In this document: in pieces, positions 8,270 to 17,826 of the stretch
How positions within the stretch are numbered: position 1 is the first letter of the stretch
How the letters are laid out: each line of letters opens with the position of its first letter
From: Chitinasiproducens palmae
GTDB lineage: Bacteria > Pseudomonadota > Gammaproteobacteria > Burkholderiales > Burkholderiaceae
Direction: 5' to 3'
Assembly (NCBI RefSeq): GCF_900095735.1
Contig: NZ_FNLO01000001.1
Span: forward strand, 418,634 to 482,633
Length of the DNA: 64,000 bases
Made by a program: the position numbers and the translations under genes
Notes under the pieces: model-generated
Databases searched by the model: none
What the model was told of the DNA's origin: nothing
What the model saw: only the letters and a program-made list of their open reading frames with translations

Positions 8270-10890
8270 CGGGCGGTGGCATGGATTTCTCGAATATGTC
8301 GCTGCTGGAGTTGTTCGCGCAGGAAGCCGAACAACAGGCGCAGGTGCTCAGTGACGGTTTGCTGGTGCTGGAGCGCGCCCCCGACGACGCCGTGACGCTC
8401 GAAGCGTGCATGCGGGCGGCGCATTCGCTGAAGGGCGCCGCCCGCATCGTCGGCGTCGATGCCGGCGTTGCCCTGGCGCACGCGATGGAAGACGCTTTCG
8501 TCGCTGCCCAGCACGGCGACCGCCGTCTCGTTGCCGGCGATCTCGACACCTTGTTCGCCTGCGTGGACGAGTTGCGCGCGCTCGGCATACCCGGCCGTGC
8601 GCCAGCGGCCGAGCGCATCGAGGCGTTGATCGCGGCACTCGCTTCACCGGCGGCGCTGCCGCCTGGCGGCGCCGGCGCGCCGCATCACGTGCCGGACGCC
8701 GGCGGTGGCATCGCAGGCGGAGCGGACGACCCAGCGCTCGGGAGGGCATCGGACGGCGACAGACCGGCGCGCGACGAGCCGGACGGTGGGGCGGTAGCGC
8801 ACGAAGCACACGAAGCGCTTGCGGGGCCCTACCGGGCAAGCGCGGCGGCTGCGGATGTCGACGTCGATGCGCCCATCGACGCGCACGCCGAACCGGCGAC
8901 CGTGCCGGACGCTGACGGCGCCGTCGCCGCTGCGAATCACGGACCGGGCGCGACCGGATCGGGGAACGGCGACGGGAAAGACAGCGCGGCGGGCGCCACC
9001 CGGACGCATGGCAAGGAACCGGGCGCGAGCGCCGACAAGAGCGGCGAACGCACGTTGCGGGTCGGTGCCGCCCGCCTGGATCGGCTGCTTGCGCTGTCCG
9101 GGCAGACGCTGGTGGAAACGCGTCGGCTTGCACCGCTGGGCCTCGAACTCGCCGCCCTGCATCGTCGCCAGCACGACTTGCGCCGTTCGCTGACCACGCT
9201 GCGGCAGGCGCTCAATACCGAACCCGCATTGGCGGCCGGGCCGCCAGGGCGGGCCAGCTCGGATGCGGCGGCGAGCGCGCATGGCGCCGAGATCGGGTCA
9301 CTGTCGACGACGGTAGCAGGTGTCCTTGCGACGTTGCAGGACCAGATCGACGAAAACGCCGCCGCCGTTTCTCGTTTTCAAGCGGCCTTCGATGCATTCG
9401 AGCGCAGCCAGTTCGCGCAGGCCGAACGCTTGTACGAGCAGACCCTGGCGATGCGGATGCGGCCGTTTGGCGACCTCACGCCGGCCTACCCACGTGCGAT
9501 GCGGGACCTGTCGCGCACCTTGGGCAAGCCGGTGACCTTCGACATCGAGGGCACGGCCACGCCAGTCGACCGGGACATCCTGTCGATGCTCGACGCGCCC
9601 CTCGGTCACCTGCTACGCAACGCGCTGGACCACGGCATCGAGCCGCCGGAGGAGCGCGCCGCCGCGGGCAAGCCGGCGGCCGGCCACATCGTGTTGAGCG
9701 CGGCGCATCGGGCCGGCGCGCTGGAGATTACGGTGAGCGACGACGGTCGCGGTGTCGATGTGGAGGCAGTGCGTCGCCGGGTGATCGCGCGCGGGCTCGC
9801 CGACCGCTCGGTTGCCGCGCGCCTGTCCGAGCCGGAGCTGCTCGAATTCCTGTTCCTACCGGGCTTTTCGCTGCGCGACGCGGTCACCGACGTGTCGGGC
9901 CGCGGCGTCGGCCTGGACGCGGTCCAGGCAATGGTTCGCGAAGTGCACGGCATCCTGCGTATCGTGCAGACGCGTGGCGCGGGCACGCGCTTCGTGCTGG
10001 TCTTGCCGTTGACGCGTTCGGTGATGCGCTGTCTGATCGCCGAGGTCGACGAGACCCCGTTCGCGTTCCCGCTGGCGCGCGTGGAGGCCGCGTTGCGACT
10101 GCCGCGCGATGGCGTGCAGCGAGTCGAGGGCCGCGAGCACTTCGAGCGCGATGGGCGCAGCGTTGCGCTGGTTAGCGCACGGCAGGTCTTGGGCGGGGTG
10201 GGCGGCGCGCCGACGGCGAGCGGGCGGCCCGGCCGCGGCAGCGACGACGCGATGCAGATTCTGATCGTCGGCGATGACGCGCCCTATGGGCTGGCGGTCG
10301 ACGGCTTTGTCGGCGAGCGGCCCGTCGTCGTCCACGCGCTCGATCCGCGCCTCGGCAAGGTCGAGGACGTCGCGGCCATCGGCTTGCTCGACGACGGCAG
10401 TCCGGTCCTGATCGTCGATGTCGACGACCTGCTGAATTCACTGGCGAAGTTCTCGGCCTCCCGACGCTTCGAGGAAATCGCCAAACCTGCGGAGGCAGGT
10501 GACGTGGCACGCGCCAAGCGTGTGCTGGTCGTCGACGATTCGCTGACGGTGCGCGAATTGGAACGCACCTTGCTGGTCTCCCGTGGCTACGCGGTGATGG
10601 TCGCCGTCGACGGCGTCGATGCGCTCAATGCGCTGCATGGCACGGCGTTCGACCTGGTCATTACGGACGTCGACATGCCACGGATGGACGGCATCGAACT
10701 GGTCCGGACGCTGCGGCGCGAGCCGGAGCTGGCCCGCTTGCCGGTGATGATCGTGTCGTACAAGGATCGTGAGGAGGACCGGCAGCGCGGTCTGGAGGCC
10801 GGGGCAGATTACTATCTGGCGAAGGGCAGCTTCCACGACGCAGGGCTGCTCGACGCGGTGAACGACCTGATCGGGGAGGCGTTCGAATGA
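8266..10890 (+). CDS. wspE: WspE, hybrid CheA-type histidine kinase with receiver
   Basis: An 874-residue kinase. Order: N-terminal Hpt domain (phospho-acceptor His in RAAHSLKGAARI, about residue 49), a long low-complexity Ala/Asp linker (about 130-275), dimerisation and HATPase domains (HLLRNALDHGIEPPEER, SDDGRGVDVEAV, DVSGRGVGLDAV), a CheW-like regulatory domain, and a C-terminal receiver with phospho-acceptor Asp in DLVITDVDMPRMDG. It phosphorylates WspR and WspF. The ATG at 8266 overlaps the wspD stop and gives MTGGGMDFSNMSLLELF; ATG 8281 is an alternative. The frame upstream lies within wspD. Confidence 0.93.
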   Translation: MTGGGMDFSNMSLLELFAQEAEQQAQVLSDGLLVLERAPDDAVTLEACMRAAHSLKGAARIVGVDAGVALAHAMEDAFVAAQHGDRRLVAGDLDTLFACVDELRALGIPGRAPAAERIEALIAALASPAALPPGGAGAPHHVPDAGGGIAGGADDPALGRASDGDRPARDEPDGGAVAHEAHEALAGPYRASAAAADVDVDAPIDAHAEPATVPDADGAVAAANHGPGATGSGNGDGKDSAAGATRTHGKEPGASADKSGERTLRVGAARLDRLLALSGQTLVETRRLAPLGLELAALHRRQHDLRRSLTTLRQALNTEPALAAGPPGRASSDAAASAHGAEIGSLSTTVAGVLATLQDQIDENAAAVSRFQAAFDAFERSQFAQAERLYEQTLAMRMRPFGDLTPAYPRAMRDLSRTLGKPVTFDIEGTATPVDRDILSMLDAPLGHLLRNALDHGIEPPEERAAAGKPAAGHIVLSAAHRAGALEITVSDDGRGVDVEAVRRRVIARGLADRSVAARLSEPELLEFLFLPGFSLRDAVTDVSGRGVGLDAVQAMVREVHGILRIVQTRGAGTRFVLVLPLTRSVMRCLIAEVDETPFAFPLARVEAALRLPRDGVQRVEGREHFERDGRSVALVSARQVLGGVGGAPTASGRPGRGSDDAMQILIVGDDAPYGLAVDGFVGERPVVVHALDPRLGKVEDVAAIGLLDDGSPVLIVDVDDLLNSLAKFSASRRFEEIAKPAEAGDVARAKRVLVVDDSLTVRELERTLLVSRGYAVMVAVDGVDALNALHGTAFDLVITDVDMPRMDGIELVRTLRREPELARLPVMIVSYKDREEDRQRGLEAGADYYLAKGSFHDAGLLDAVNDLIGEAFE

Positions 10891-11933
10891 GGATTGCGAT
10901 CGTCAACGACTTGCCACTGGCAGTGGCCGCGCTGTCTCAGACAGTGACGGCGCGCGGTGGTCACGAGATCGCCTGGGTTGCGTCGGACGGCGAGCGCGCC
11001 ATCGCGCAATGCGCGCTCGATCGACCAGATCTGATCCTGATGGATCTGATCATGCCCCGCGTCGATGGCGTGGAAGCGACGCGCCGCATCATGGCCGCCA
11101 CGCCGTGCCCGATTCTGATCGTGACGGTCGATATCGGCGCGAACGTACCGAGGGTGTACGACGCGATGGCCTACGGTGCGCTCGACGCGGTCGACACGCC
11201 TTCGCTCGCCGGCGCCGATGCCGGGCGTGCGTCCGCGCCACTGCTGGAAAAGATTGCGCGTATCGCGCAGATGCATCGTGACGCCGAGGTGCCGGCGGCG
11301 CTGCCCGTAGCGGGCGCGCAGGCACGTGCGCTGCCGGCGGCGCTACTGGCGATCGGCGCATCGGCTGGCGGCCCGGGCGCGCTGGCCCGCATTCTCGGCG
11401 GCCTGCCAGAGATGCTCAGGACGGTCGCCGGCGGTGCCGAACCGCCGGCGGTGGTGATCGTCCAGCACGTCGATGCCAGTTTTGCCGAGGGCATGGCGTC
11501 GTGGCTGGATTCCCAGACGACGTTGCCGGTCCGCGTGGCCGAGGCGGGCGAGGCCCCGGTCGCTGGCTCAATCTTGCTTGCCGCCACCAACGACCATCTC
11601 GAACTGGACGCCGGATGCCGGCTGCGGTACACGCCGGAACCGCGCGCGGCCTTGTATCGTCCATCGGTCGATGTCTTTTTCGACAGCGTCGTGCGACATT
11701 GGCAAGGCGAAGCGGTTGGTGTGCTGCTGACGGGCATGGGCCGCGACGGCGCACTGGGCCTGCGCGCGATGCGCCGCAAGGGCTTCTTCACGATCGCGCA
11801 GGACAAGGAGACGTCGGCGGTCTACGGCATGCCGAAAGCGGCCGCCGAGCTCGATGCCGCCAGCGAAATCCTGCCGTTGGACTGGATCGCGCGCGCGGCG
11901 GCGCGCGCGCTGTACGCGGCGGGTCGGCGATAG
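10887..11933 (+). CDS. wspF: WspF, CheB-type receptor methylesterase
   Basis: A 348-residue response regulator: receiver domain (Asp in PDLILMDLIMPRVDG) and C-terminal methylesterase with the catalytic Ser in AIGASAGGPGAL, His in VIVQHVD and Asp in GMGRDGALG. It removes methyl groups from WspA and resets the pathway. Loss of WspF in Pseudomonas and Burkholderia gives high c-di-GMP and wrinkly colonies, so an intact frame here predicts a regulated pathway. It overlaps wspE by 4 bp. Confidence 0.93.
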   Translation: MRIAIVNDLPLAVAALSQTVTARGGHEIAWVASDGERAIAQCALDRPDLILMDLIMPRVDGVEATRRIMAATPCPILIVTVDIGANVPRVYDAMAYGALDAVDTPSLAGADAGRASAPLLEKIARIAQMHRDAEVPAALPVAGAQARALPAALLAIGASAGGPGALARILGGLPEMLRTVAGGAEPPAVVIVQHVDASFAEGMASWLDSQTTLPVRVAEAGEAPVAGSILLAATNDHLELDAGCRLRYTPEPRAALYRPSVDVFFDSVVRHWQGEAVGVLLTGMGRDGALGLRAMRRKGFFTIAQDKETSAVYGMPKAAAELDAASEILPLDWIARAAARALYAAGRR

Positions 11934-12098
11934 ACCGCCACTGTTGCCGGATTTCCCGCGCTTCCTGGGTGAATGCGATAACATGGCGCCTGAATTGGTT
12001 TGCCTCCACCGTTTCCCTGCCCGCCAATATGTTCCGCGCGGGCCGACGCAGGACGAGCTTCGGCGTGATGCCGGGCCGCTCCTTCGGATTGCAATGTC

Positions 12099-13130
12099 AT
12101 GATCGACCCTCTCAGCCGCGCCGACAGCCCGCACGGCGCCCGTGCAACGCTGCGCGACGCCAACGTTGAAGCCCGCGCAATGGTGTTGCTGGTCGATGAC
12201 CAGCCTTTCGTCGCGGAGGCCGTGCGGCGCGCGTTGGCGAGCGAGCCGGCCATCGACTTCCATTACGTCTCCGATCCGCATCAGGCGCTGGCCGCCGCGC
12301 GCCAGCTGAAGGCCACGGTGATCCTGCAGGACCTCGTCATGCCTGGGGTCGACGGCCTCGACCTGGTGAGGCAGTATCGCGCGGACCGGAGCACTCGTGA
12401 CATCCCGATCATCGTGCTCTCGACCAAGGAAGAGCCGGCGGTCAAGAGTGCGGCGTTTTCCGCCGGCGCCAACGACTACCTCGTCAAGCTGCCCGATGCA
12501 ATCGAGCTGATCGCGCGTGTTTGCCACCACTCGCGCGCGTATCGGAACCAATTGGAGCGCGACGAAGCGTATCGCGCGCTGCGCGAAAGCCAGCAAAAGC
12601 TGCTGGAGATGAATCTTGAACTGCAGCGGCTGACTCACCTGGACGGTTTGACAGGGCTGTCGAACCGGCGCTACTTCGACGAGTATCTGGGGGTCGAGTG
12701 GCGGCGCGCGGTGCGTGAGCGTCACGCGGTCGGCCTGTTGATGATCGACGTCGACGCGTTCAAGTCCTACAACGACACGTACGGTCACGTGGCCGGCGAC
12801 GAGGCGCTGAAGCAGGTGGCCGGCGTGCTGCGCGCGGTGTGCCAGCGCGCGCCGGATCTGCCGGCGCGCTATGGCGGCGAGGAATTCGCGGTGATTCTGC
12901 CCGGTGCGACGCAACTCGGTGCGCGCCTGATCGCCGAGAAGACCCGCACGTCGGTAGAGGCACTCGGCCTTGCGCATGCCGCGTCCGAGGTCGCGTCGAT
13001 CCTCACCGTCAGCATCGGGGTGGCGGTGCAGACGCCGGAGGACGACGCGTTGCGCTGCCCGTTGATCGAGCTGGCCGACAGCGCCTTGTATCGCGCCAAG
13101 CGCAGCGGCAAGAATCGGGTCGTGTTCTGA
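12099..13130 (+). CDS. wspR: WspR, response-regulator diguanylate cyclase
   Basis: A 343-residue output protein of the Wsp system making c-di-GMP from GTP. The receiver (about 28-150, Asp in [13 protein letters not shown]) is joined by a coiled-coil helix to a GGDEF domain with the active-site signature GGEEF. The inhibitory I-site RxxD is present as RAPD, five residues before GGEEF, so product feedback inhibition should be retained. A 165-bp gap separates it from wspF, so it could carry its own promoter. It converges with the next gene, 6 bp apart. Confidence 0.94.
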   Translation: MIDPLSRADSPHGARATLRDANVEARAMVLLVDDQPFVAEAVRRALASEPAIDFHYVSDPHQALAAARQLKATVILQDLVMPGVDGLDLVRQYRADRSTRDIPIIVLSTKEEPAVKSAAFSAGANDYLVKLPDAIELIARVCHHSRAYRNQLERDEAYRALRESQQKLLEMNLELQRLTHLDGLTGLSNRRYFDEYLGVEWRRAVRERHAVGLLMIDVDAFKSYNDTYGHVAGDEALKQVAGVLRAVCQRAPDLPARYGGEEFAVILPGATQLGARLIAEKTRTSVEALGLAHAASEVASILTVSIGVAVQTPEDDALRCPLIELADSALYRAKRSGKNRVVF

Positions 13131-13136
13131 CGGCGT

Positions 13137-13598
13137 TCAGTGCAGTCCCTGGCATTCGGCCAGGGCGGCGGCGGCCAGCGCATGGTCGTCGCGCTGCGGC
13201 AAGCCCGACACTGCCAGGCTGCCGACGCAACCGAGGCCGGCGATGCGCAGTGGCACGGCGCCACCGTAGGGCGCGAAGGCAGCCGGATCCAGGCCGAAAC
13301 GTTCGCTCAGCGACTTGCCCTCGCGCTGCAACTGCAGGCCGACCGACAACGAGGCGCGGTCGAAGTGCCGCGCAAGGCGTGCCTTGCGTTGCACCCACAG
13401 CGCGTGGCTCGACGTGGTGCCCGGCATCGCATAATGGAAGCGCAACTGCTCGCCGACCACGATCTCGACCGTCACCGGCCGGGTCGCGAGCGCCACGACC
13501 CGGCTGCCAAGTCGCCAGAGCGCATCGCCATCGAGTGGTGGGGTACAGAGCCGGGCTTCCTGCTCGGCCAGCGCGGCCAGTTCATCGTCGAGGGTCAT
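13137..13598 (-). CDS. UPF0303 / heme-degrading-domain family protein
   Basis: A 153-residue protein of the UPF0303 family (GlcG/HbpS-like fold). It has the typical ALWVQRKARLARHFDRASL and the C-terminal GLGCVGSLAVSGLPQRDDH. The ATG at 13598 gives MTLDDELAALAEQEARL; further upstream the frame is antisense to the S4 gene. Biochemical function is not established for the family. It lies tail-to-tail with wspR, so it is not part of that operon. Confidence 0.82.
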   Translation of the reverse strand: MTLDDELAALAEQEARLCTPPLDGDALWRLGSRVVALATRPVTVEIVVGEQLRFHYAMPGTTSSHALWVQRKARLARHFDRASLSVGLQLQREGKSLSERFGLDPAAFAPYGGAVPLRIAGLGCVGSLAVSGLPQRDDHALAAAALAECQGLH

Positions 13599-13703
13599 GA
13601 TCGCAAGCCTGTGGCGTGGCGTCGGGCAGTTCAGCGCAGCGGCTGGCCGCGCTGTGCGTTGGCACAAGGGCTGCGCAAGCGGCCCAATGGTGGAGGAGAA
13701 AAG

Positions 13704-13922
13704 ATGAATCGCATTGAATTCATGCTGCGGGGCGACTTCATCCCGCTGAACGATCTGCTGAAAGTCACCGGCCTGGTGGCGAGCGGCGGCGCGGGCAAGG
13801 TCGCGGTGGCCCAGGGTGAAGTCACGGTCGACGGCGAAGTCGAGTTGCGCAAGACGCGCAAGATCGTCGCCGGGCAGACGGTGGGCTACGGCGATACCCG
13901 CATAAGGGTGTCCGCGCCATGA
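13704..13922 (+). CDS. Small S4-domain RNA-binding protein (YbcJ-like)
   Basis: A 72-residue protein consisting of one S4 RNA-binding domain: MLRGDFIPLNDLLKVTGLV, then the glycine turn ASGGAGKVAVAQGEVTVDGEVE. It resembles E. coli YbcJ. GGAGGAG at 13692-13698 sits just before the ATG. It probably binds structured RNA or ribosomes; the exact role is unknown. Confidence 0.85.
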   Translation: MNRIEFMLRGDFIPLNDLLKVTGLVASGGAGKVAVAQGEVTVDGEVELRKTRKIVAGQTVGYGDTRIRVSAP

Positions 13923-14071
13923 CTTGCCGCGCGACGCGCCCGCATTGCCGTGCGGATGCCGCGGCGCGGTTGCACGCGGCGGCACGCAGGTAGCCGGTAG
14001 CGCCGAGCCAGCCCTGCGGCCACTTGCGAATCCGGGCAGTGAATTCCCGACCCGGCGCGACCCGGCCCGCC

Positions 14072-14497
14072 TCAGGTCTGCGCAAGTGCTGCGCGAACCT
14101 TCTGCGCCAGCGCTTCCAGGCGTTCGGTCGGCACCGGCTCCGTCGCGTGCGCCCGCAGCGGCGCATCTTCCTGACGCGGAATCACGTGGAAATGGCAGTG
14201 GAACACGGTCTGCCCGGCGGCGCTGCCGTTCATCTGCACGACCTGGATGCCTGGCGCGTCGAACGCCTGCTTGGCCGCGCGCGCCAGCTTCTGCACGACG
14301 ACGATCGTCTCGCGCGCGGCCTCGGCCGACAGGTCCAGCAGCGACGCGGCGCCTTCGCGCGGGATCACCAGCAGATGGCCTTCCGCTTGCGGCATGATGT
14401 CCATGAACGCGATCGTGTGTGCGTCCTCGTAGACCTTCACGCAGGGCAGTTCGCCGCGCAGAATCCTCGCGAAGATATTGTCTGTCTGGTAGCTCAT
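14072..14497 (-). CDS. HIT family nucleotide hydrolase
   Basis: A 141-residue histidine-triad protein (HinT/Hit type) with the catalytic triad in HCHFHVIPR and the N-terminal DNIFARILRGELPCVKVYED. It probably hydrolyses AMP- or nucleoside phosphoramidates in the cytoplasm. Length and motif order match the family from end to end. Confidence 0.92.
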   Translation of the reverse strand: MSYQTDNIFARILRGELPCVKVYEDAHTIAFMDIMPQAEGHLLVIPREGAASLLDLSAEAARETIVVVQKLARAAKQAFDAPGIQVVQMNGSAAGQTVFHCHFHVIPRQEDAPLRAHATEPVPTERLEALAQKVRAALAQT

Positions 14498-14604
14498 GGC
14501 GTCGTCGTGGGCTGGTAACGGTTGCGCCCGATTATACGCGGGCGCGACGCTGCGACGGAGCCGACAGGGCGCCTCCTCTGGCCGCGCCGCGGTATCGCCG
14601 ATAG

Positions 14605-15744
14605 TCAGTCGCGCGGGTCCGCCGCGCGGTAGAGCGCGCGCACGAAATCCGACTGGGTGATCACGCCAACCAGGCGTTGCTCGCCGTCGATGACCGGAAT
14701 GTGGTGGTGACCGTCGTCCGAGAAGACCGGCACCAGCTCGCTGACGCGCCGGTCCACGCTCGCGACGCGCACTTCGCGCGTCATGATCTGGCCGACCACC
14801 TCCGGCTTGTCGCCGTGCACGCGACCGCTCGGTCGCAGCAGGTGCCGCAGCCGCATACCGATGCCGTCACGCTGGCCCAGGTCGGCCTCGCGGAGAAAGT
14901 CGGCGCGTGTGATGATGCCGACAATGCGGCGGCTGCGGTCGATCACCGGCAGCGCCTTGATGCGGCGAGCGAGCATCAACGACCATGCTTCGTCGAGCGG
15001 CGTGCCGAATTGCACGGCGAGCGGGTCGCGCGACATGACATCGGCGCAGCGCAGGTCGCCGAAGCGACGCTGATACGCTGCCGCCTCGGCATATTGCAGC
15101 AGCGCTTCGAGGTCGTCGCGGCTGACATCGAGCACTTGATTGTAGTGCGCGAGCGCTGCATCGAGATCGGTCGCGCTGAAGCGGCTCGAGCGCGCCGGCG
15201 CCGCGGGCGGCGCATGCGGCACGTGCGGATAGCGGCGCCCCAGCAGGCGGTTGTACGCGATGCCCGTCGCGGTCAGCAGCAGGCAGTTCACGAGCACCGG
15301 AAACAGTACAAACTTGACGCCGACCGCGCCCAGCGCGCACAGCAGCGCGGCGGCGCCGCCCGGCGGGTGCAGGCAGCGCATCTGGAACATCACCCCGATG
15401 GCGATGCCGACCGCGGCCGCGCCGGCCAGCGCCGGGTCGGGTATCGCCATCGCGCAGACCGCCCCGACCAGTGCCGACAGCGAGTTGCCGCCGATCACCG
15501 ACCACGGTTGCGCCAGCGGGCTCGCCGGCACCGCGAAGACCAGGACCGCGCTTGCGCCCATCGGCGCGACCAGCCAGGCGCCGGCGCCGCCGCCGCCCCA
15601 ACGGCTGAGCAGGCCGGCGAGCAGGATGCCGATCGCGCCGCCGATGGCGCTGCGCCAGCGTTCACGCGCATCGACGCGCATCGCTGCCGGCCAGAAGGGC
15701 GCGAGCGCGGCGCGCAGACCTTGCGTGAAAGTGCGCTCAGCCAT
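14605..15744 (-). CDS. HPP family membrane protein with tandem CBS domains
   Basis: A 379-residue protein. The N-terminal half is an HPP domain of about five transmembrane segments (GGAIGILLAGLLSRWGG, APMGASAVLVFAVPASPLAQP, the HPP motif CLHPPGGAAALL). After a short linker there are two CBS domains (about 235-375: VMSRDPLAVQFGTPLDEAW and QIMTREVRVASVDRRVSEL), which usually bind adenine nucleotides. HPP proteins have been linked to nitrite or ion transport in some lineages; the substrate here is unknown. Confidence 0.87.
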   Translation of the reverse strand: MAERTFTQGLRAALAPFWPAAMRVDARERWRSAIGGAIGILLAGLLSRWGGGGAGAWLVAPMGASAVLVFAVPASPLAQPWSVIGGNSLSALVGAVCAMAIPDPALAGAAAVGIAIGVMFQMRCLHPPGGAAALLCALGAVGVKFVLFPVLVNCLLLTATGIAYNRLLGRRYPHVPHAPPAAPARSSRFSATDLDAALAHYNQVLDVSRDDLEALLQYAEAAAYQRRFGDLRCADVMSRDPLAVQFGTPLDEAWSLMLARRIKALPVIDRSRRIVGIITRADFLREADLGQRDGIGMRLRHLLRPSGRVHGDKPEVVGQIMTREVRVASVDRRVSELVPVFSDDGHHHIPVIDGEQRLVGVITQSDFVRALYRAADPRD

Positions 15745-15878
15745 GCTGGGCGGCCTTCGTTGACCTGCCCACCGTCAGCGCCTGCGCGCGGCCGATCGGG
15801 CGCCGCGCGCGCACCGCATCGAACGTGGCCGGGCGCCTGGTCGGAAGCGTGGTCGGGAGCATGAAGCCGCCGCCGCCG

Positions 15879-16286
15879 TCAGGGTGCATCGTCGGCAAAC
15901 GCGTCGCGTGCCACTGCGAGTGCGTTGAGCGCGGCGGGGAAACCGGCGTAGACGGCCATCTGCATGATGGTTTCGATGATTTCCTCTCGGCTGATGCCTA
16001 CGTTGAGACCGGCACGAATGTGAACGCGCAACTGCGGGGCGGCATTGCCGAGCGCGCTCAATGCCGCGATCGTCGCAATTTCGCGCGCCCGCAGATCGAG
16101 GCCCGGACGCGCGTAGATGTCGCCGAACGGAAACTCCAGCAGATAGGTTGCGAAGTCTGGCGCGATGTCGGCGAGTGCTTCGACGACCCGCGCGCCGGCT
16201 TCGCCGTCAACCTCGTTCAACATCCGCCGGCCGCGTTCGAGGCGGCTTTCGGGCGGGGTGGGCTTGCTTTGCTGTGTGTGTGTCAC
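15879..16286 (-). CDS. Carboxymuconolactone decarboxylase-like protein
   Basis: A 135-residue protein of the CMD/AhpD superfamily (ARPGLDLRAREIATIAAL, HIRAGLNVGISREEIIETI). There is no CxxC pair, so it is not an AhpD-type thiol reductant. GTG at 16286 is preferred because AGGAAG lies eight bases upstream; an ATG at 16313 would overlap the upstream merR even further. With the GTG start the gene overlaps merR by 80 bp, suggesting co-translation. The pair resembles MerR-controlled CMD genes responding to electrophiles (inference). Confidence 0.8.
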   Translation of the reverse strand: MTHTQQSKPTPPESRLERGRRMLNEVDGEAGARVVEALADIAPDFATYLLEFPFGDIYARPGLDLRAREIATIAALSALGNAAPQLRVHIRAGLNVGISREEIIETIMQMAVYAGFPAALNALAVARDAFADDAP

Positions 16287-16647
16287 GTTCGATGCTTCCT
16301 GCGGCGCCGGCATAGCCGGCTATCTTGTCGTCGAGGACGGCAAGCGCCGCCTGCAGTAACGCGATCCTTTGCCGTACCTCGTCCCGATGCACAGTCAGCA
16401 ACGCTTGACGCTGCCCCGACGTGGCAGGCCCGGCCGCGCGCAGCTGCGCATAGCGCAACATCTCGCGGATTGGCATGCCGGTCTGTTTCAGGCGACCCAG
16501 AAAGGCGAGCCACGTCAGGACGGACGGATTGTAGTCCCGTTGGCCGCCGCCGTCGCGAGGCGTGGCGGGCAGCAGCCCGATGCGTTCGTAATAGCGGAGC
16601 GTATGCGCACTCAAGCCGGTACGCCGTGCAAGTTCGCCGATCTTCAC
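16207..16647 (-). CDS. MerR family regulator, cysteine-free (NmlR/AdhR-like)
   Basis: A 146-residue MerR protein: winged helix (MKIGELARRTGLSAHTLRYYERIGLLP) and a coiled-coil dimerisation helix. It contains no cysteine at all, which excludes metal or thiol sensing through Cys and suggests another ligand. The last 25 residues overlap the CMD gene. It is preceded by a classic MerR promoter at 16675-16705 and probably regulates itself and the CMD gene. Confidence 0.87.
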   Translation of the reverse strand: MKIGELARRTGLSAHTLRYYERIGLLPATPRDGGGQRDYNPSVLTWLAFLGRLKQTGMPIREMLRYAQLRAAGPATSGQRQALLTVHRDEVRQRIALLQAALAVLDDKIAGYAGAAGSIERDTHTAKQAHPARKPPRTRPADVERG

Positions 16648-16674
16648 GTGTGCTGTCCTGTCATCTTGTGCGTG

Positions 16675-16705
16675 ATGGTGCGACTTAGAGCGGACTCGAA
16701 GTCAA
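16675..16705 (-). promoter_or_regulatory. MerR-type promoter with overlapping dyad
   Basis: On the minus strand a -35 box TTGACT (16705-16700) is followed by a 19-bp spacer and a weak -10 box CACCAT (16680-16675). A dyad ACTTCGAG-TCCG-CTCTAAGT lies at 16683-16702. The lengthened 19-bp spacer over a dyad is the hallmark of MerR-family promoters, and CTTGACTT-GAGT-CTCTAAG closely resembles operators of the NmlR/AdhR branch (known from the family). It overlaps the 3' end of ptxS. Confidence 0.8.
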
Positions 16706-17826
16706 GCGCCGCGTGCTGAGATCCTTGAGGGTCGTGCAGCCGGCGCGGCGTGCGCTCCGGCCGCGGCGGTGGACGCGCGCACGGTCAGCACCGCGTCGAA
16801 CAGCAGTTCCCGCGGCGCGCCCGCATAGCCGCCGATGCGCTCGTCGAGGCACGCGACGGCGGCCGCGCCGATGTCCGCGGTGGGCTGGCGCAGGGTCGTG
16901 ATGCCATCCACGGCCAGTGGCAGCCAGCCGGGTTCGTCAAAACTGGCCAGCCCCGGATGCAGCGCGCCGGCGGCGCCGCCCGGACCCGCGGGCGGGTTGG
17001 CGCGTGCGCGCTGCAACGCCAGCGCAACCAGCAGCATCGTCTGGCCATTCCCGCTCACGATGGCGACGCGCGCGCGGGCGCTGGCCTCGAACGCCGGCAT
17101 AAGCCGTGCGTCGATCGCCGCGGGCGTATCGGCGCGGGTCACGACGATTGTCTCGAATGGCAGCCCCGCTTCGGTCACGCGTTGACGCAGCGCGGCCTCG
17201 CGTTCGCGCCGCGAGCTGATGCGCGTATGCGGACCGGTCACGTAGTAGTAGCGCGAGAACCCGGAAGACAGCAGGTGATCGGCCAGCAGCGAGGCAGCCC
17301 GCGCATTGTCGAGACCGACGATGTCGCAATTCAGGCCGCTCTGGCGGCGGTCGACCAGCACGGTCGGCGTGCCGGCGGAAACGACGCGGCGCAACGCCGT
17401 GCCGCTCATGCCGACCGGGTTGACGATCACGCCGTCGACCCGGTATGTCTGGAGCAGATCGAGATAGCGGCGCTCGAGTTCGCTCGCATTGGCGGCGTTG
17501 CAGAGCACCGGCATCAGGCCGGCACGGCCGCACGCTGCTTCGACGCCCCCCATCACTTCGACGGAATAGGGATTGTCGAGATCGGCGACGAGCATTCCGA
17601 CCAGGCGGGTTCGACCAGCGCGCAAGCCCCGCGCCATCTGGCTCGGCCGGTAACCCAGCTCGGCGATGGCGGCGCCGATGCGTTCGCGGATCGCCGCGGA
17701 CAGGATGTCGGTTTCGCCGTTGAGGAAGCGCGACACACTGGTCTTGCCGACGCCGGCCGACGCAGCCACGTCGGCGATGGTCGGTGCCCGAGCGCTGGCT
17801 GCCCGGGCGCTCAACGCTTGGCCCAT
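16702..17826 (-). CDS. ptxS: LacI family repressor, PtxS-like
   Basis: A 374-residue LacI regulator: helix-turn-helix (TIADVAASAGVGKTSVSRFLNG, about residues 15-60) followed by a periplasmic-binding-protein-like ligand domain (GMLVADLDNPYSVEVMGGVE). It is last in the kguE-kguK-kguT-kguD cluster and overlaps kguD by 16 bp. This is the Pseudomonas arrangement in which PtxS responds to 2-ketogluconate and represses kgu (established there). A palindrome matching the PtxS operator in 11 of 14 bases lies upstream of kguE. Confidence 0.85.
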   Translation of the reverse strand: MGQALSARAASARAPTIADVAASAGVGKTSVSRFLNGETDILSAAIRERIGAAIAELGYRPSQMARGLRAGRTRLVGMLVADLDNPYSVEVMGGVEAACGRAGLMPVLCNAANASELERRYLDLLQTYRVDGVIVNPVGMSGTALRRVVSAGTPTVLVDRRQSGLNCDIVGLDNARAASLLADHLLSSGFSRYYYVTGPHTRISSRREREAALRQRVTEAGLPFETIVVTRADTPAAIDARLMPAFEASARARVAIVSGNGQTMLLVALALQRARANPPAGPGGAAGALHPGLASFDEPGWLPLAVDGITTLRQPTADIGAAAVACLDERIGGYAGAPRELLFDAVLTVRASTAAAGAHAAPAARPSRISARGA

